Shown here: piece by piece, positions 1-11,395 of the stretch
Layout: each line of letters begins with the position of its first letter
Position numbering within the stretch: the stretch's first letter is position 1
NCBI GenBank assembly: GCA_015501055.1
Contig: JADNYV010000162.1
Span: 1-64,000, forward strand
Length of the DNA stretch: 64,000 bases
Reading direction: 5' to 3'
Source: Mucidula mucida
Lineage: Eukaryota; Basidiomycota; Agaricomycetes; Agaricales; Physalacriaceae
Position numbers and translations under genes: made by a program
The notes under the pieces: model-generated
What the model was told of the DNA's origin: nothing
Databases searched by the model: none
What the model saw: the letters and a program-made list of their open reading frames with translations, nothing else

Positions 1-49
1 ATGCCTTAAATAACAATATGTTGATGGAGTTGCTTAAAGAGCTCATGGG

Positions 50-1525
50 TGCAGAAGACTTCACCTTTTCTGCGACCAATGCGCACATTCGCTGCATGCC
101 GCATATGGTACACCTTGCCGCCATCAAGGTATATTATTTTATGATATGTATCGAAGCTGTTCTCATACATCTATTCAACAGCTCCTTGAATCCATTGGTG
201 CTATTACAAAGAGCCAGAAGAAGAAAGCTGAGAGTAAGGCCGGTGCATATCAGGAGACCACAAGTCTGCCTGTTGATCATATGTATGATGAGAAGGCTGT
301 TCTCAGAGAGGATGAAGTCATTGACAACGTCAACAATGAGACAGAATCAGACAATCCAAGCCAGTTGTCGGTTCTTTTCTGTGTTTGTAAGATTTGTCTT
401 TCATGTCTCACAGCACATTTTGTATCTGATCCTTTCCAGCTGCGGAAGATTGTACTTGCTGTTTGTTCAAGTCCTCAGCGTTGGAAGTTGTGGCTTCAGC
501 AAGCATTTAATTGGCTTTGCTCAAAGAGCTCTGGAGGTGCCACTGCCGCAGCAAATGCCTTGATGTTAATCCTTAATGTTTGTACCCATTGGTCCTCTAC
601 ACATCAAATGCTTTGTATGTTTCATGTTCTCTGCCTGTTGTTCGTTTATTGATGTGATCTCAGGGCGTGCGCTCAACTACCGCGGTGCCATCAACCTCTT
701 TGTAATGATAAACTGTAATGTTCAAAACTATGAGCTTGAGAATAAGGACTGGGATGTCATTCAGCTCGTTACGAGTTGGTTGAAGTTGTTCCAACATGCA
801 ACTACTGACATGTTGTTGACTTAGCGTCCTATGCTGTCTGCTGTGCACACAATATTCCGGGGTCTCCAGCAACACCTCAAAGACGCGCTGAAGGCCCTTT
901 CTAATGATGCTGCCCCTAAAATCAAGCGTGGTCTTACTGATGCTCACTGCAAGCTCAGTAACTACTACACATGTTTCAATGCCTCGCCGTATTATTTATG
1001 GTCAGCTTGTAAGTCATTATCTCTACCTCATGTTATAGTAGAGCTCATACATGCTGCAGTCCTTAACCTGACAATCTCATATGTTGGCCTTCAATTCGAG
1101 TTTTGGGATGATTCTGAGCTTACCGCCTTTCTTGAGTCGTCAAAAGTGGCCTTATACTCTCACTTTAATGTGAACTACATGTCCGGCTTGTCTTCATCCG
1201 CCTCCACATCCATGTCTACCCCTACCACATTGTTGCAGTCATCAGCATCTGCCTCTACATTGTTTCTTGGTCATGGATCACCTCAAAAGGTGAACTTCCA
1301 TGCACGGTTCCGGCCATCTGGTCCAACGGTTGTCAACAAGCTCAATAGGTACTTCACATACCCATAGGCTGACATTAATGCAAATCCAGTTGCTTGGTGG
1401 TATACTCATTGAAAGGAAATGCCTCAGCTGTATTGTCTGGCTTGCGACATTATGTCGATCCCAGGTATGTTCTCTTGTTTCTTTCTTTTGGATCCATTGG
1501 TACCTCTTGATGTGGCAGTAGCTGT
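50..1525 (+). pseudogene. hAT-superfamily transposase relic
   Basis: Conceptual translation across several frames gives an ordered but broken fungal hAT transposase. In order I read FSATNAHIRCMPHMVHLAAI near 80-130, a coiled acidic stretch (190-360), SSPQRW near 470, ALMLILNVCTHWSSTHQML (560-615), a block with DWDVIQLVTSWLKLF (690-795), and the segment before the C-terminal dimerisation domain, LSNYYTCFNASPYYLW (950-1000). NPVAWWYTH and CLACDIMSIP (1385-1460) match the start of the hAT dimerisation region. A TAG at about 822, another stop at about 1366 and frame changes disrupt it. The expected end of the dimerisation domain is missing and recombinase sequence follows directly. No TIRs were found, and the left part may lie outside the window. 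It cannot make a transposase. Confidence 0.75.
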
Positions 1526-1528
1526 GTG

Positions 1529-2160
1529 TTTGACAATAACATTTTATTTGGCGGCACGTCTGGGTGAGTTCACAATAAAAACCTTAATGGTGTTCTCTAC
1601 TCCGATTCATGTGAAATCTTGCAATGTGCGCCAAGTCAGTAACATGTTCTATTGCTTACTGTGTAATGGCTGATAAGGTGTGGCAGGTGGTTGACCGCAA
1701 CGGACAACAACAGACTGCTTTCTTTATTCCTCAAACTAAGGCTAGTATGACCGGAGAGAACATTTATTGGTCGCGCCAGGATGATTCAACAGACCCTGAA
1801 CGTTGGTTCAGGCTGCATATTCAGACAAATGCCCCTGGTGCTAATAATGCACTGTTCTTGTACATTCATGTTTGCATGCAGCGTCCTTTAACAAAGCCAG
1901 CATTTTTGGAACATTTAAGGAAGGTGTTTGTGGCAGGCAGAATCAAGCCGTTACCTGGATATGGTATTTGCATAGGTTCCACATTGGAGTACCTCCTGCG
2001 GGGCATACTGTTTGACATAGTAAAAGTCATTGGAAGGTGAAATAGCGATGCCTTTATTCTTTATTGACGCAAATACACAACAATTTTGGCACCATACATG
2101 CAGGCACTTTCCGATTTGGACTCATATAATAAATTTACTAGATACATCATGCCTTCTGTC
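1529..2160 (+). pseudogene. tyrosine recombinase (fungal, Crypton-like) relic
   Basis: A second relic follows without a gap. Readable blocks are YLAARLGEFTIKTL (1545-1590), VDRNGQQQTAFFIPQTKAS (1690-1745), RPLTKPAFLEHLRKVF (1880-1930) and PLPGYGICIGSTLEYLLRGI (1950-2010). After a TGA at 2038, the frame resumes with NSDAFILY and TILAPYMQALSDL. In intact fungal relatives the HGIRIG block carries catalytic His and Arg and the tyrosine lies near the C-terminus; here the block reads YGICIG, so the first His and the Arg are both changed. Stops at 2038 and in the next line confirm decay. The family call is from memory of basidiomycete tyrosine recombinases; whether it belonged to a Crypton or a DIRS-like element cannot be decided. 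Confidence 0.7.
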
Positions 2161-2689
2161 AGAGGTTAGCAATAGTATTTAATTTGTCTTTCCATCTAAA
2201 GAGTAGGAATTCTCCGTGTGTCAGAAAGCCTCCTACTAAATGGATAGTTCAAATTCCCGAGTTGTAGCTATTTGGGACGGAAAGCTTTTCATCAGTAAAA
2301 CATTAGGGTAATCTCTGGCATTTCTGACATCTCTATGGAGACCTTCAAGATGCAAATCTTCTAGAGACCACGTGTCTCTGACAGGTAGGGTACCAGTTCT
2401 CATGGAGATCAGGTTCAGCTGTAAGAGTCCGATGGTACTTTCTGAAGAAATCTCTGTAGGGGTCTTTTGGGTCAAATGTATACCTCTTATAGAGCAATGT
2501 TACTGGATTTTGAATCACTGTGACTGTTGTAGGCAGTTGAAAATAATCATTATTGTATATATACCCTACTACATATACTGGTTTAAAAGTGCTCGTCATT
2601 GATGCCTGGCGAGTGACTTGAAGTTATCATTGCTATCTGTTGCCGCCGGCAGTGGTTAATGTCTACAGGTGTCAATTGACTAGAGTTAC
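2161..2689. other. no recognisable gene
   Basis: AT-rich intergenic DNA after the recombinase relic. Only short overlapping ORFs are present, and none shows a recognisable motif. Confidence 0.5.
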
Positions 2690-3150
2690 ATCATTGTCTC
2701 TATTCTTGCTGTTCTCATGTACTTGTCCCTGTCTGTCTCCTTGTTGTGTCTCGCTGTCCTTGTCCGTATGCTCGTCCTGCTTGTGTGCTTGTCCTGCTCA
2801 TGTGCTTGCCCTGCTTGCTTGTGTGCTTGTCCTGCTTGTGTGCCCATCCTACTTGTGTGCCCATTCTGCTTGTATGCCCATTCTGCTTCTGTGCCCGCTT
2901 GTGCTCACTCATCCTGCTTATGTGCTTGCTCATCCTGCTTGTGCGCTTGTGCATCCTGCTGGTGTCCTTGCTGCTGCTTATGTTGTTGTCCTTGTGCTGA
3001 CTTCTCTTCCTCGTTGTGCTCATGTTGCTGCAATGTTGCTGTGGTTGCCTCATATCCTCATCTCGCTGTCCTCGCCGTCTCATGTCGCTTGCCTTGCTGT
3101 TCTCATCCTCTTGTCCTTGTGGTTGTGCTATTATCCTTGCTGTAGGAGCA
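2690..3150 (+). repeat. pyrimidine/TG-rich low-complexity minisatellite
   Basis: Degenerate tandem copies of a short word close to TGCTTGTCCTGCTTGTGTGC run through this stretch. They vary between GTCC, CATCC and CATTC and grade into TTGCTGTCCTTG words. All plus frames give Cys/Leu/Ser/Pro-rich nonsense peptides that are open only because of base composition. I do not call a protein here. Confidence 0.8.
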
Positions 3151-3689
3151 CGTCATCAAGAAGTCGGCATGGGGAGATGACAGTTCAAAGGAGACTTGTT
3201 GGAATTTAAAACCCACGGAAACAAAACCAAACATGCATATGTCCGCGTACTTGAGAGCCTACAGCATTTTTTCAGATTATGTTGGTGGCTGTATGCCCTA
3301 TCCCGCTTCCCAAGTGCTGTCCCGCCATAGTATTCATAGCAAGAAGGAAATTCAAAATACTATTCAAGTTTGGCCCTCTTGTGCTAGTTTAGCTTATTAC
3401 TGTAATTTTATGAAATGCAAGTATGAAAGTGCCAGAGACCAAAAACAAATGGGAGACCTTAAAAGACGGCATGCCGAGGGCAGAGAGCCATCAGAGACGT
3501 GATTACAGAGACAGAGACATCCAAGATGCCCTGAGCAGAGACCCGGGCTCCAGAGAACACCCTAGTGTTTTACTGATGTCTGCTTTCACCCACAACCTAG
3601 TACTCAAATAATATTGCATTCTGAGACGTGTTGAGAATACACAAAGATTGAAATTGGACAGTATCCTAGTCGAGGTGGACATTGACACT

Positions 3690-3861
3690 TGCAAGGTGAC
3701 ACCCACGCAGTTGTCCTGATGAGCAGCGGCCCTGTTATTAAGGTGCACTGGTGCAACTGTCCATGCATGTTCATCCAGACCGATAATAAGCCAAGATGAC
3801 ACTCACACAGTCATCCTGACGAGCAGCGGTGCTCTCGTCGAGGTGCACTGGTGCCGTTGTC
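3690..3861 (+). repeat. imperfect tandem repeat, two units of about 97 bp
   Basis: Two neighbouring segments share the order AGATGACAC or AGGTGACAC, then TCCTGATGAGCAGCGG or TCCTGACGAGCAGCGG, then AGGTGCACTGGTGC and the ending TTGTCC or TGTCC (about 3690-3763 and 3790-3861). They differ at several positions. This is a local duplication with no coding content that I recognise. Confidence 0.7.
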
Positions 3862-3944
3862 CTTGTTTCTGGGTCTTGGATTGGTCTTCATGCGCATCTT
3901 AGACTCCCTTGCAGCCTGCAGCTGGTGGACACGTAGCTTCGTGT

Positions 3945-4250
3945 CTGATGAGGTGTCAGCGTGCAGTGGGACAGCAAAGATTTCACAACGCACTCGGGAC
4001 AAGATACCAAATTGTCAAGTCTCCACTGATGTGCTACTCAAAGTGTGTGCCGCTGTACCTGCTCCTCTACCTTTCTTCATATCTAGGCAGCAATGACGGA
4101 TGCTCCTGAATTCAATGTCTTGACGGCAACCTGGGTGTACCAATATGTATGAAGGACTTCAAATTTCTCAGGTTCCCCGACAAAGTCCGGCTTCCTTGTG
4201 AAGCAATTTCGAATTGAATGGTGTTTCTCCGCCCAACATTGGTGTGGTAC
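3945..4250 (+). repeat. dispersed repeat, copy A (copy B at 51565-51832)
   Basis: This segment aligns end to end, with scattered mismatches and small indels, to 51565-51832. Both begin near GTCAGCGTGCAG, share GACAGCAAAGATTTCAC and CTGTACCTGCTCCTCTA, and end near CAACGTTGGTGTG or CAACATTGGTGTG. No coding function or terminal repeats were recognised. Copy A lies just left of the transposon at 4305; copy B replaces part of the kinase duplicate at 51.2 kb. Confidence 0.8.
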
Positions 4251-4304
4251 TTGAATGAGCGCTCTCCACTTAGATGCTCTCTCCCAACATTGAGCAATGG
4301 ATCC

Positions 4305-4325
4305 TAGGGATGTGCGCCGTACCAT
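4305..4325 (+). repeat. left terminal inverted repeat of the hAT-like element
   Basis: 21-bp repeat identical in reverse complement to 8410-8430, directly preceded by the ATGGATCC target duplication at 4297-4304. Confidence 0.95.
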
Positions 4326-4958
4326 TACGGGTATGGCCGTAAGTTGCCCACCCGTATTTGGTTTACGGCCGTAAGATATGGTCTGTAGTGTGGTGTTCAG
4401 TTATAAATATTGAGAGTTATTGACCTGTCAGTATGTAGTTAGTTTTTCTCGATGTGTGGATAAGTTGACAAGTCACCTTTGGGCCCGAAAGGAGCCTACT
4501 TCAGCCATTACCACTAAAAGACAGTCATTCAGGCAGCTTCAATGCTCAAACACTGCACCAGAAAAGTTGATTCATGTCCTTTGATGCTTTCTGGACAGTA
4601 AATGGGTGGTCCGGGAGGCCAAATGCACCGAGAACGTTGTTGTTCATTAACAAGATGGTCCACGTGGTAGGTGTCCCAATTGGGACAAGCCATTACTGGC
4701 AAGGTCTTCAAGCAACATCCACGACACATTTCAGCCAGGATCAGATTGTGTTTGTGGTGGTCGGCAACCGTGCGAGAAATCAGTGACTTGGATTGTGGTA
4801 TTGCCGGTTATGGACAATAGCCCCTATCTCTTGTTCCCACCATGCTCGCTCGACTCGCTTCCACCTTTACCGCTCTTTGATTGGTACCTCTACTATCAAA
4901 TACATGTATATAGCTAGTACTATAGGTAAGTGTACTAATAGGATCTAATTACAGAAAA

Positions 4959-7769
4959 TTAATAGTCATCTAACATGTCTGCATCTTCGAGCTCTTCCTC
5001 CTCTTCCCAACTCTGTTCTATGGGCATCTCAACGGAACTATCAATGCCAGACTCTATGGCAGCTTGGGAAATTGCCTCCAAACGTGGTAGAATGTCCTGG
5101 TTATACTGATTTATGGCAACAATCAATTGGATTACTTTGTCGTCCTTCCGCATCTGTGTGACCAATGTTTTCATTGGAATGACTCCCTTCTCCGTGAACT
5201 GGCGGTGCCAGTTGATCTGCTTTAAGATCTTGTTGTTCTTGATCTGTTTGTGATTGGCCTGAATCCAGGTCGTGTCAAGAAGTGGCACGAGGTTGTCCAG
5301 TTCAACCTGACGCTGTCTGGCTAGAAGCTTCCTCTCTGCTTCCTTCTGTTGCTTCTCCTCAACGGCAATCTTCTCCAGCATCACCAACTCTTTCCTACGC
5401 TTCTTCTCCTGTCCAGAGTCAATTTGTTTACGAGCTTCAGTGCGAAGCCAAATGCGAACAGCTTCTGTAACTGCCTTACTCCGCAAGAAAGCACGCGTAT
5501 TGTTGATAGCATACTTTGACTTTGCGTTGTGGTGCCTCAATGAGAGGCGGATGGCCTCACAAATTGCTCGCCGTAGACAACCTAAAGCACCCTCATTGAC
5601 GTCGTTGGTGGGATTGATGTAGATTTTAGCGCGTGCAGCAGGGGAAAGACGTGTGATGGGTCCCTCAGGAGAAAACTCAGAGCTGAAGTCTTTCCATTTG
5701 TTGGCTGCGCCAATCATGAACGCACGAAGTGGGAGTGATGGAAGTAGGGCATGGACAGCATAGAACACATCTGGATGTTCCCATTGCTTTCCGTCGAGGG
5801 TACCAGTTACATAAGATGCATCTGGCGCAAGAAGAAGATCTGTATTCTCTGCAATGCTTTCGCAGAATGCGATAACCTTGACATGTAAGGGGCCAAGATC
5901 AAGGGCATTTTGAAGGTGCTTCCCTGTTGCTCGAACAACGCGCATATACACGTAGCTCACTGCTAGCGAGTAAAGAGCTAATACAGCAAGTTTGGTTAAA
6001 GTGGGAATATCCTTGAGTCCCGCAAGAATGTTTGCCTCCATATGGTTAAGCGAAACCTTTTGCTTTGAGTACAAGATGTGGGACATGAATTTAAGGATCT
6101 GGGGAAGGTAGAGAATGATGAAAATGGCGCAGTTGCAGTGGGACTGAAATCTTGTATTGCTTGTATCGGGGCAGGAGACGCGATAGCCAAGAAACTCTTC
6201 AAAGTAGCTCTTGAAGGTCTCCTGTTGTCCCTTCTTGTCGTCCTTATGATTGAAAACGGCGCCGACTAAACTTGTCAACTTTACGGCGCCACCCTCGGAA
6301 ACCTCCGCCGCGTGGGTCTCGGCTGCAGATCCTTTTGCGCTATTGGCTGCCGCCGCCGAGTTTGCTTTGTTCATGAGCTTTATAGGCCCAGGACCTCCAA
6401 TCGACTCCCAGAAGAGTGTCATAGCACGTACACCGCCTTTTACTGAGTTCATCTCCTTGTGCATACAGCATCCGCACCACACAAGAGCCTCTGCCTCCAT
6501 TCTCTGTTCAGCAGAGAGGTTGACCCACTCCTTCTGTCCGAAGCTCATACAGAGGTCACCGTGGACCTGGACATCTTGCCTCCGCTTCTCTTCTTCTGGC
6601 AAAGCCATCCATGCATCCATCCCACCCGCTGCCTGGATCTTCTCATGATTGGCACGGGCTATTTCCGGTAGGTATTCTTGTACCTGGTGCAATAAGAGGT
6701 ATCACTTTCCCAACATGATCTTGTGCGCGTCAATGGTCCAGATATTTGTCAAACGGACAAACTTCTGCTGATCCGGAGCATGATCAGACCCAACACCTTT
6801 AAGAAAGGTAATGAATTCGTCCGGATTGATTGGCGCACCTTGCCCAAGAGGCAACACATTATATGTTCCTGTCAGGGTTTGATACATCATCCCCTTCCAT
6901 CCGGTCATCTGCTCCTCGCTGGTATGGTTTGGGGCAGACATGATATCAAGAACGCGCGTAGTGGGAACATTGGAACCAGCTAAGTACATGGTTACATTTT
7001 TTGCTTCGTAGTTTATGTGACGAACAGTTGTGCCATCTCCGCTGATAGTATAAGCTAGAGGAATGTGTTACTTTGCTGGATATGAAGAGTGACTACTTAG
7101 CTCACCTTTACTTGCATGCATTTCCCCAGTAACCTGCAAGTCCGATGCAATTCCTCCCTCCTCAACTATTCTGCCCACATGTTGAGCACTGATATGGTTC
7201 TGCACATTAATTCCAAGGCCTGCGCCAGCCGCATGGACAACGCGATCCACGTTTGCAGGTGCCACGCTCATGGAGACGAGATCTCGGACCATTTCACGCG
7301 ACTTCTCCGTGAATATACCGCGCTTTCCCTTCATCCATCGCTTGTCGATCCCTACACGCGCTTCCTTCAGGGCTTTCTCGATGGAGGTCTCCTTCCTATG
7401 CCTGAGCCGGCCAGCCTGAATAGTATGTGCATGTTTTGAGCAACGTAGTTCCTGTCGCAGCTCCTCAGACGTAATCTTTGCGTGGTTGGCCTGACACGAC
7501 TTATTGTGTAGTTTGCGCGACAGATTATCCACGCTCTCCACAAGGCTCTGGTTGTTCTCCTTCAACACCATGTTCTCGGATGCCAGGTTAGTCGCGTGTT
7601 TCTTGTGTTTCTTGGCCGTCTGTTCAGTAGCAGCGAGCCTGTCCATCAGAAACTGTTGACGCGGGGTGACAGGGCTTCCAGATCCATTAGAACGGCATTC
7701 TAGGCGCTTTTGCGTGAGAAGATTTGCACTGTTTTGCCTTGCCTTCTGCCCCTTTGAGGCGTTGACCAT
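4959..7769 (-). CDS. transposon-encoded hAT-like transposase (one in-frame stop)
   Basis: Two exons: 7769-7106 and 7054-4959, joined across a 51-nt intron (GTGAGC donor, TCTAG acceptor). The frame is kept, giving 920 codons. Exon 1 (about 220 aa) is basic and coiled-coil-like. Exon 2 begins with AYTISGDGTTVRHINYE, whose Asp may be the first acidic residue of the RNase-H-like fold. A second candidate Asp is in GSDHAPDQQKFVRL, then WCGCCMHKEMNSVKGG (CxxH, as in hAT), and a Glu in NDVNEGALGCLRR. The C-terminal third is Lys/Glu-rich coiled coil ending in an acidic tail. A TGA at 6702-6704 interrupts the frame between LGK and YLLLHQVQ. No convincing intron removes it, so it may be a nonsense mutation. 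I recognise the family as a widespread, poorly named basidiomycete transposon protein; the catalytic residue assignment is inferred. Confidence 0.8.
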
Positions 7770-8409
7770 TTGGGGCAGGAGCAACCCAAGAGAAGGGGAA
7801 GATCGCGTCGAAGAAGTGGTGGGAATGAGAGTACGGCGTTCCGGTCCGATACACCGGCAGTCAAGATCACCGCGAAATCAAGAAATCGAGTTGACATGCT
7901 TCCACATCACCCTTGTACAATGATGAGCAACTTGAGCCCATACAGATCCATGCTGTGATGAAAGTTATGGTTGCACTTTTTTAAAATTTGAGCCTCAAGT
8001 CGCGAGAAGTAGCATTATAGCACCTTCAGAGCTGTGTTTTCATACTAGTCGAGACCAGATAAAAATTCTGCAACAATAACTTTAACTACATTATATATGC
8101 CATTGTTTCTTTCCATACAAACCTTTCGCAAAAGCTGTCCAATGAGGCTGCAATCCAGTGTAAATCCGCCGACCACGGTTTCTGCCAGTGTCGGAGTTTG
8201 AATTTGCTGACTATTGCCGACCACCAGTGTTTGTCCTTGGTACTCTACATGAGGGGTCTGCTACTGGATGGATAGCGATTTGAAGACGATCTGACCCCAC
8301 CAGGTAAGTGACCGTATCACGGCCGTATGACCGATCCGTTGACCATACTCCAAGATTGCTCACGGTACGGGTACCGTAACCCGTATGCCGTACCGTATGC
8401 ACCGTACAT

Positions 8410-8430
8410 ATGGTACGGCGCACATCCCTA
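8410..8430 (-). repeat. right terminal inverted repeat of the hAT-like element
   Basis: Exact reverse complement of 4305-4325. The second target-site duplication copy ATGGATCC follows at 8431-8438. Confidence 0.95.
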
Positions 8431-8438
8431 ATGGATCC

Positions 8439-8946
8439 AAGAGTCCGCCTCACTCGCACTCAATAGTGAACTGACCCTCCAGTAATGCGAATTTATACTA
8501 ATGGCGAGGAAGCCATTTTCACGTTACACCCTGAATGTACATTGAGGTACAGAAACGAAGAGGTGTTCCGGTCCAAATTACAGTTGTCCGTCCAATACAA
8601 CTGTTCTCATTCATTCCACTAGGTAGCCCCCGGGGCGTCTAGCTGGACATACATGTCTACATTCTTCCATTTGGTCAACCTTGTCCTTGTAATGAAAGTT
8701 GACCTTTCAGTCTACACAGACTCTGTTGCCGAGCCACTGCTTGCGTATATGAGATGCGAGTTAAAACACGATTTCTCCCACCAAGTCTCTTAAAGTGATA
8801 CCGTTGCCAATCCTTCTGCTCCCGGCGCCTTAACAAAGATCGCGTAGACAAGCGAGGCACTGCCGGTGAGCTTAAAACACGAAACATAGGTGAGATGGAG
8901 ATCACATTATTTTTAACGTATCCTGAGTTCCAACATACATGCTAGA
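8439..8946. other. intergenic, no recognisable gene
   Basis: About 500 bp between the transposon end and the 3' end of the kinase gene. Only short unsupported ORFs are present. Confidence 0.5.
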
Positions 8947-11395
8947 CTACAAGGGCGGGGGCGCGGAGAAGCCGAGCTTGCGGCATCGCACATCCAGACG
9001 TTGGCCATCGAAGTGGCGCATGTACGGGTAAAAGGTCCAATAAGTAACTGCCCCTCCGAGTGTCTCATTGTCGACCTTCGCCGGCTCTTTCACAACTGGT
9101 GCCTGCATTTCACCGGCCTCTACAGCCGCCCACAACTCTTCATCCATGGTGAAAGACGCGATGGGAGCCTCTGCCTCCGCCCTCTTTCTGAAACCTTTGC
9201 CAAATACACTCCAAATCGAGATGACCCAGTGCTCGAAATCTTTGAAACCAGGTGCAATGCTCGTTTTGATGGCATTGCGTTTGGTGTCGTGGAAGAAACC
9301 GCCCTTCGTTTTTTTGAGGTCCGCCCAAGACATTGTCCAGTCGAACCAATCTTCGAAAGGTGGCTTTGCGCGCATCACATAGCGGTCACCCTTATATTCG
9401 TAGCGGCAAACGAACATGACGAGCACGTAAAACAGAGATTCCAGGTCATGCCGGTAGAGATGACGGACTTGGGAGTTATGGGGGTTTTGAAGGTCAAGGG
9501 CCATGTAGGGAGGTGTTCCCGTGCGGCGCAGCAACGTATCGGATGCGTCATCTGAAAGCAGAGCAGCGAGGTCAAAGTCATTCGGAAGGCCGTAAACATT
9601 TCCATCCTCGTCCTCGCGGAACATGATATTGGACATGCTTAAATCACGGTGGAGGAGTTTGGGGACATCATACAGCCATTTATGAGCTGCAGACTAGTTA
9701 GAATCGGAGACAAATAGGTTATATGATAGACTCTGAGCTCACTCTGAAGGATGTCTAGAAACACTTGGGCGATCTTATGCGCGCTGGTCAAACTCGTTAT
9801 CGCGTGCAGCTCTTCCGAGACGCAGATGCGCAGATAACGGTCTTCATAGTGATATTTCTTCCCGTCCGCGTATTCCGCGATGTTGAGAAAGTCGCGCATG
9901 CGGGCTTGAACGGAGTCGTCGCCAATCACTACGTCTGTGGAAGCGAGCATGTTCGGCAGGTGGTTGAGGACCCAAACATGTTTCTTGTCCGATGCGGCAC
10001 ACTGCCGCGCTCTTTGGATGAGGTCCATCTCTCTGGCGCGTGACTTGGGTGGAAAGCTGAATTTGACGACAAAGCGCTTCTCGTCGGACGAACGTACGGC
10101 TCCAACGACGCAGGTGGCGCGACCGGTCAGACCAGGCTGGCGGAATATGATCTCTTTGAGAGTGTACTCAGTATCCTCAATGTTCATTTGCCGATTGTAG
10201 AAGATTTTGCGCCAGTCGTGGGAGCCATTCACGTCCATGAGTCCGGAGACCAATTGAGAGTTCGAACACAACGTCCACGAATCCTGGACGTCATTGCGAA
10301 GCCCGAGGTCCTCAGGACTGAGGCGGCGCAGACCGTTCACCATCAATATGAAGAGTTTCTGACCCTCCTCTGTCGAGAGGTCGACGGCGGTGGAAACGGC
10401 GACTACACTCCGGTCATAGTACTGCAGTTGGAATCCGTGGTGGTCGAACAACGTGACTATGCTGTGGGAGCGCAAGATGACGTCCGACAAGTGCACCATG
10501 GCATATCGTGCGCATTCCATTTCCGTACGTTTCTGTGCCCAGTTATGATTGCTTTCGTGTGTCCTGTTTGAATCCGCACTCGAGGCTACGTTCAACGAGA
10601 TATGACCACTATCGTCTTTCGTGCACTTTTGTTTACTAGACGTAGGGCCAGCTCTTGTATCGTCGGAAGCAGCAGACCTCGAAACCGGTGTGCTTGCTGA
10701 TTCGGTTAGGCATGGGTCCACACCTGAAATCGAGTAAGACTAACAGCGGCGGAAGCGCTCATGAATTGAACGTGACCTTTATGTAGAACCCGGAGCTGGT
10801 GGTTGCCTCGGGACAAAGCCATGACGGTGTCTTCTCCTTCGACGACATGGACGAGATCCAACATGGAGAAGGCTCTGTCGTGAATGCCGCCGCTGGGTTC
10901 AAAGTCTTCAACGAATTTTCGACCTTGGATGTTCGGAAGGGGATCAAGGTGCTCAAGCAGGCTCAATACAATGCTGTAGAGGGAAATAATGACGGGGTAA
11001 AGCCTGTCCCCGGTTTTGGTAGCCAGGAAAAAGTCCTCCAAGGCCTTCCTGAAGTCATCGTGGGTACTGACGAGCGCCAATACTTTAAAGCACAATGGAT
11101 CGGTTTCCCAGGTGGCAGGCGTTCGAAACACGAGTTCCAAGAACTTTTCGGCGTGCAAGAAGACGCGATGGTGCTGCAGGTCGTGCTCAAGGTATTCGTT
11201 GTGGGCTTTCCTCTTATATTCTCTGACACCAGATACGTCGCTGAGAGCCTGAGTTGTACTGGGAATTGTGGAACAAGTATTGCTCGACATGAGAGAGAAA
11301 GCGTCGGGGTATCCCGTAAAAGCTGTCGGATCACTCGGAGAGACAACACGCATAAACAAGCAGACATGATGGTGGTCTTCAGACAAGGTGTACAT
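8947..11395 (-). CDS. FunK1-type fungal protein kinase
   Basis: Three exons: 11395-10777, 10723-9743 and 9686-8947, with introns of 53 and 56 nt. They sum to 780 codons with all phases matching, so the gene reads as intact (779 aa). The C-terminal exon carries the kinase core: LLHRDLSMSNIMF is the catalytic loop (HRDLS with Asn four residues on), and NDFDLAALL occupies the metal-binding position, with DFD in place of DFG. GTPPYMALDLQ and YRHDLESLFYVLVMF follow, both typical of FunK1 (fungal-type protein kinase). The N-terminal half contains the Ser/Thr-rich linker and the WTLCSNSQLVSG region common in this family. FunK1 proteins are strongly expanded in Agaricomycetes; their substrates are largely unknown. 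A truncated copy lies at 51.2 kb. The start is the first in-frame candidate of the open frame and is less sure than the rest. Confidence 0.9.

Larger units (their letters stand above)
4305..8430 (-). mobile_element. hAT-like DNA transposon with intact TIRs and 8-bp TSD
   Basis: The left end, 4305-4325, begins TAGGGATGTGCGCCGTACC. The right end, 8410-8430, is its exact reverse complement over 21 bp. The flanks are ATGGATCC at 4297-4304 and ATGGATCC at 8431-8438, a perfect 8-bp target-site duplication. Subterminal CGTACCGTA/TACGG words cluster inside both ends. A TAGGG-type terminus, an 8-bp TSD and a CxxH motif in the encoded protein all fit the hAT superfamily. The identical TIRs and TSD point to a fairly recent insertion. 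The element encodes one two-exon gene on the minus strand, with an internal stop. Confidence 0.92.

Noticed and set aside
2640..3209. 189-codon Cys/Leu-rich ORF
   Set aside because: All three frames are open because of a pyrimidine/TG-rich repeat; no protein signal.
4305..8430. KDZ-type (Kyakuja/Dileera/Zisupton) transposon
   Set aside because: An 8-bp TSD is also compatible, but the KDZ cysteine clusters and its characteristic H-rich catalytic block are absent. The CCMH motif and terminus suit hAT better.
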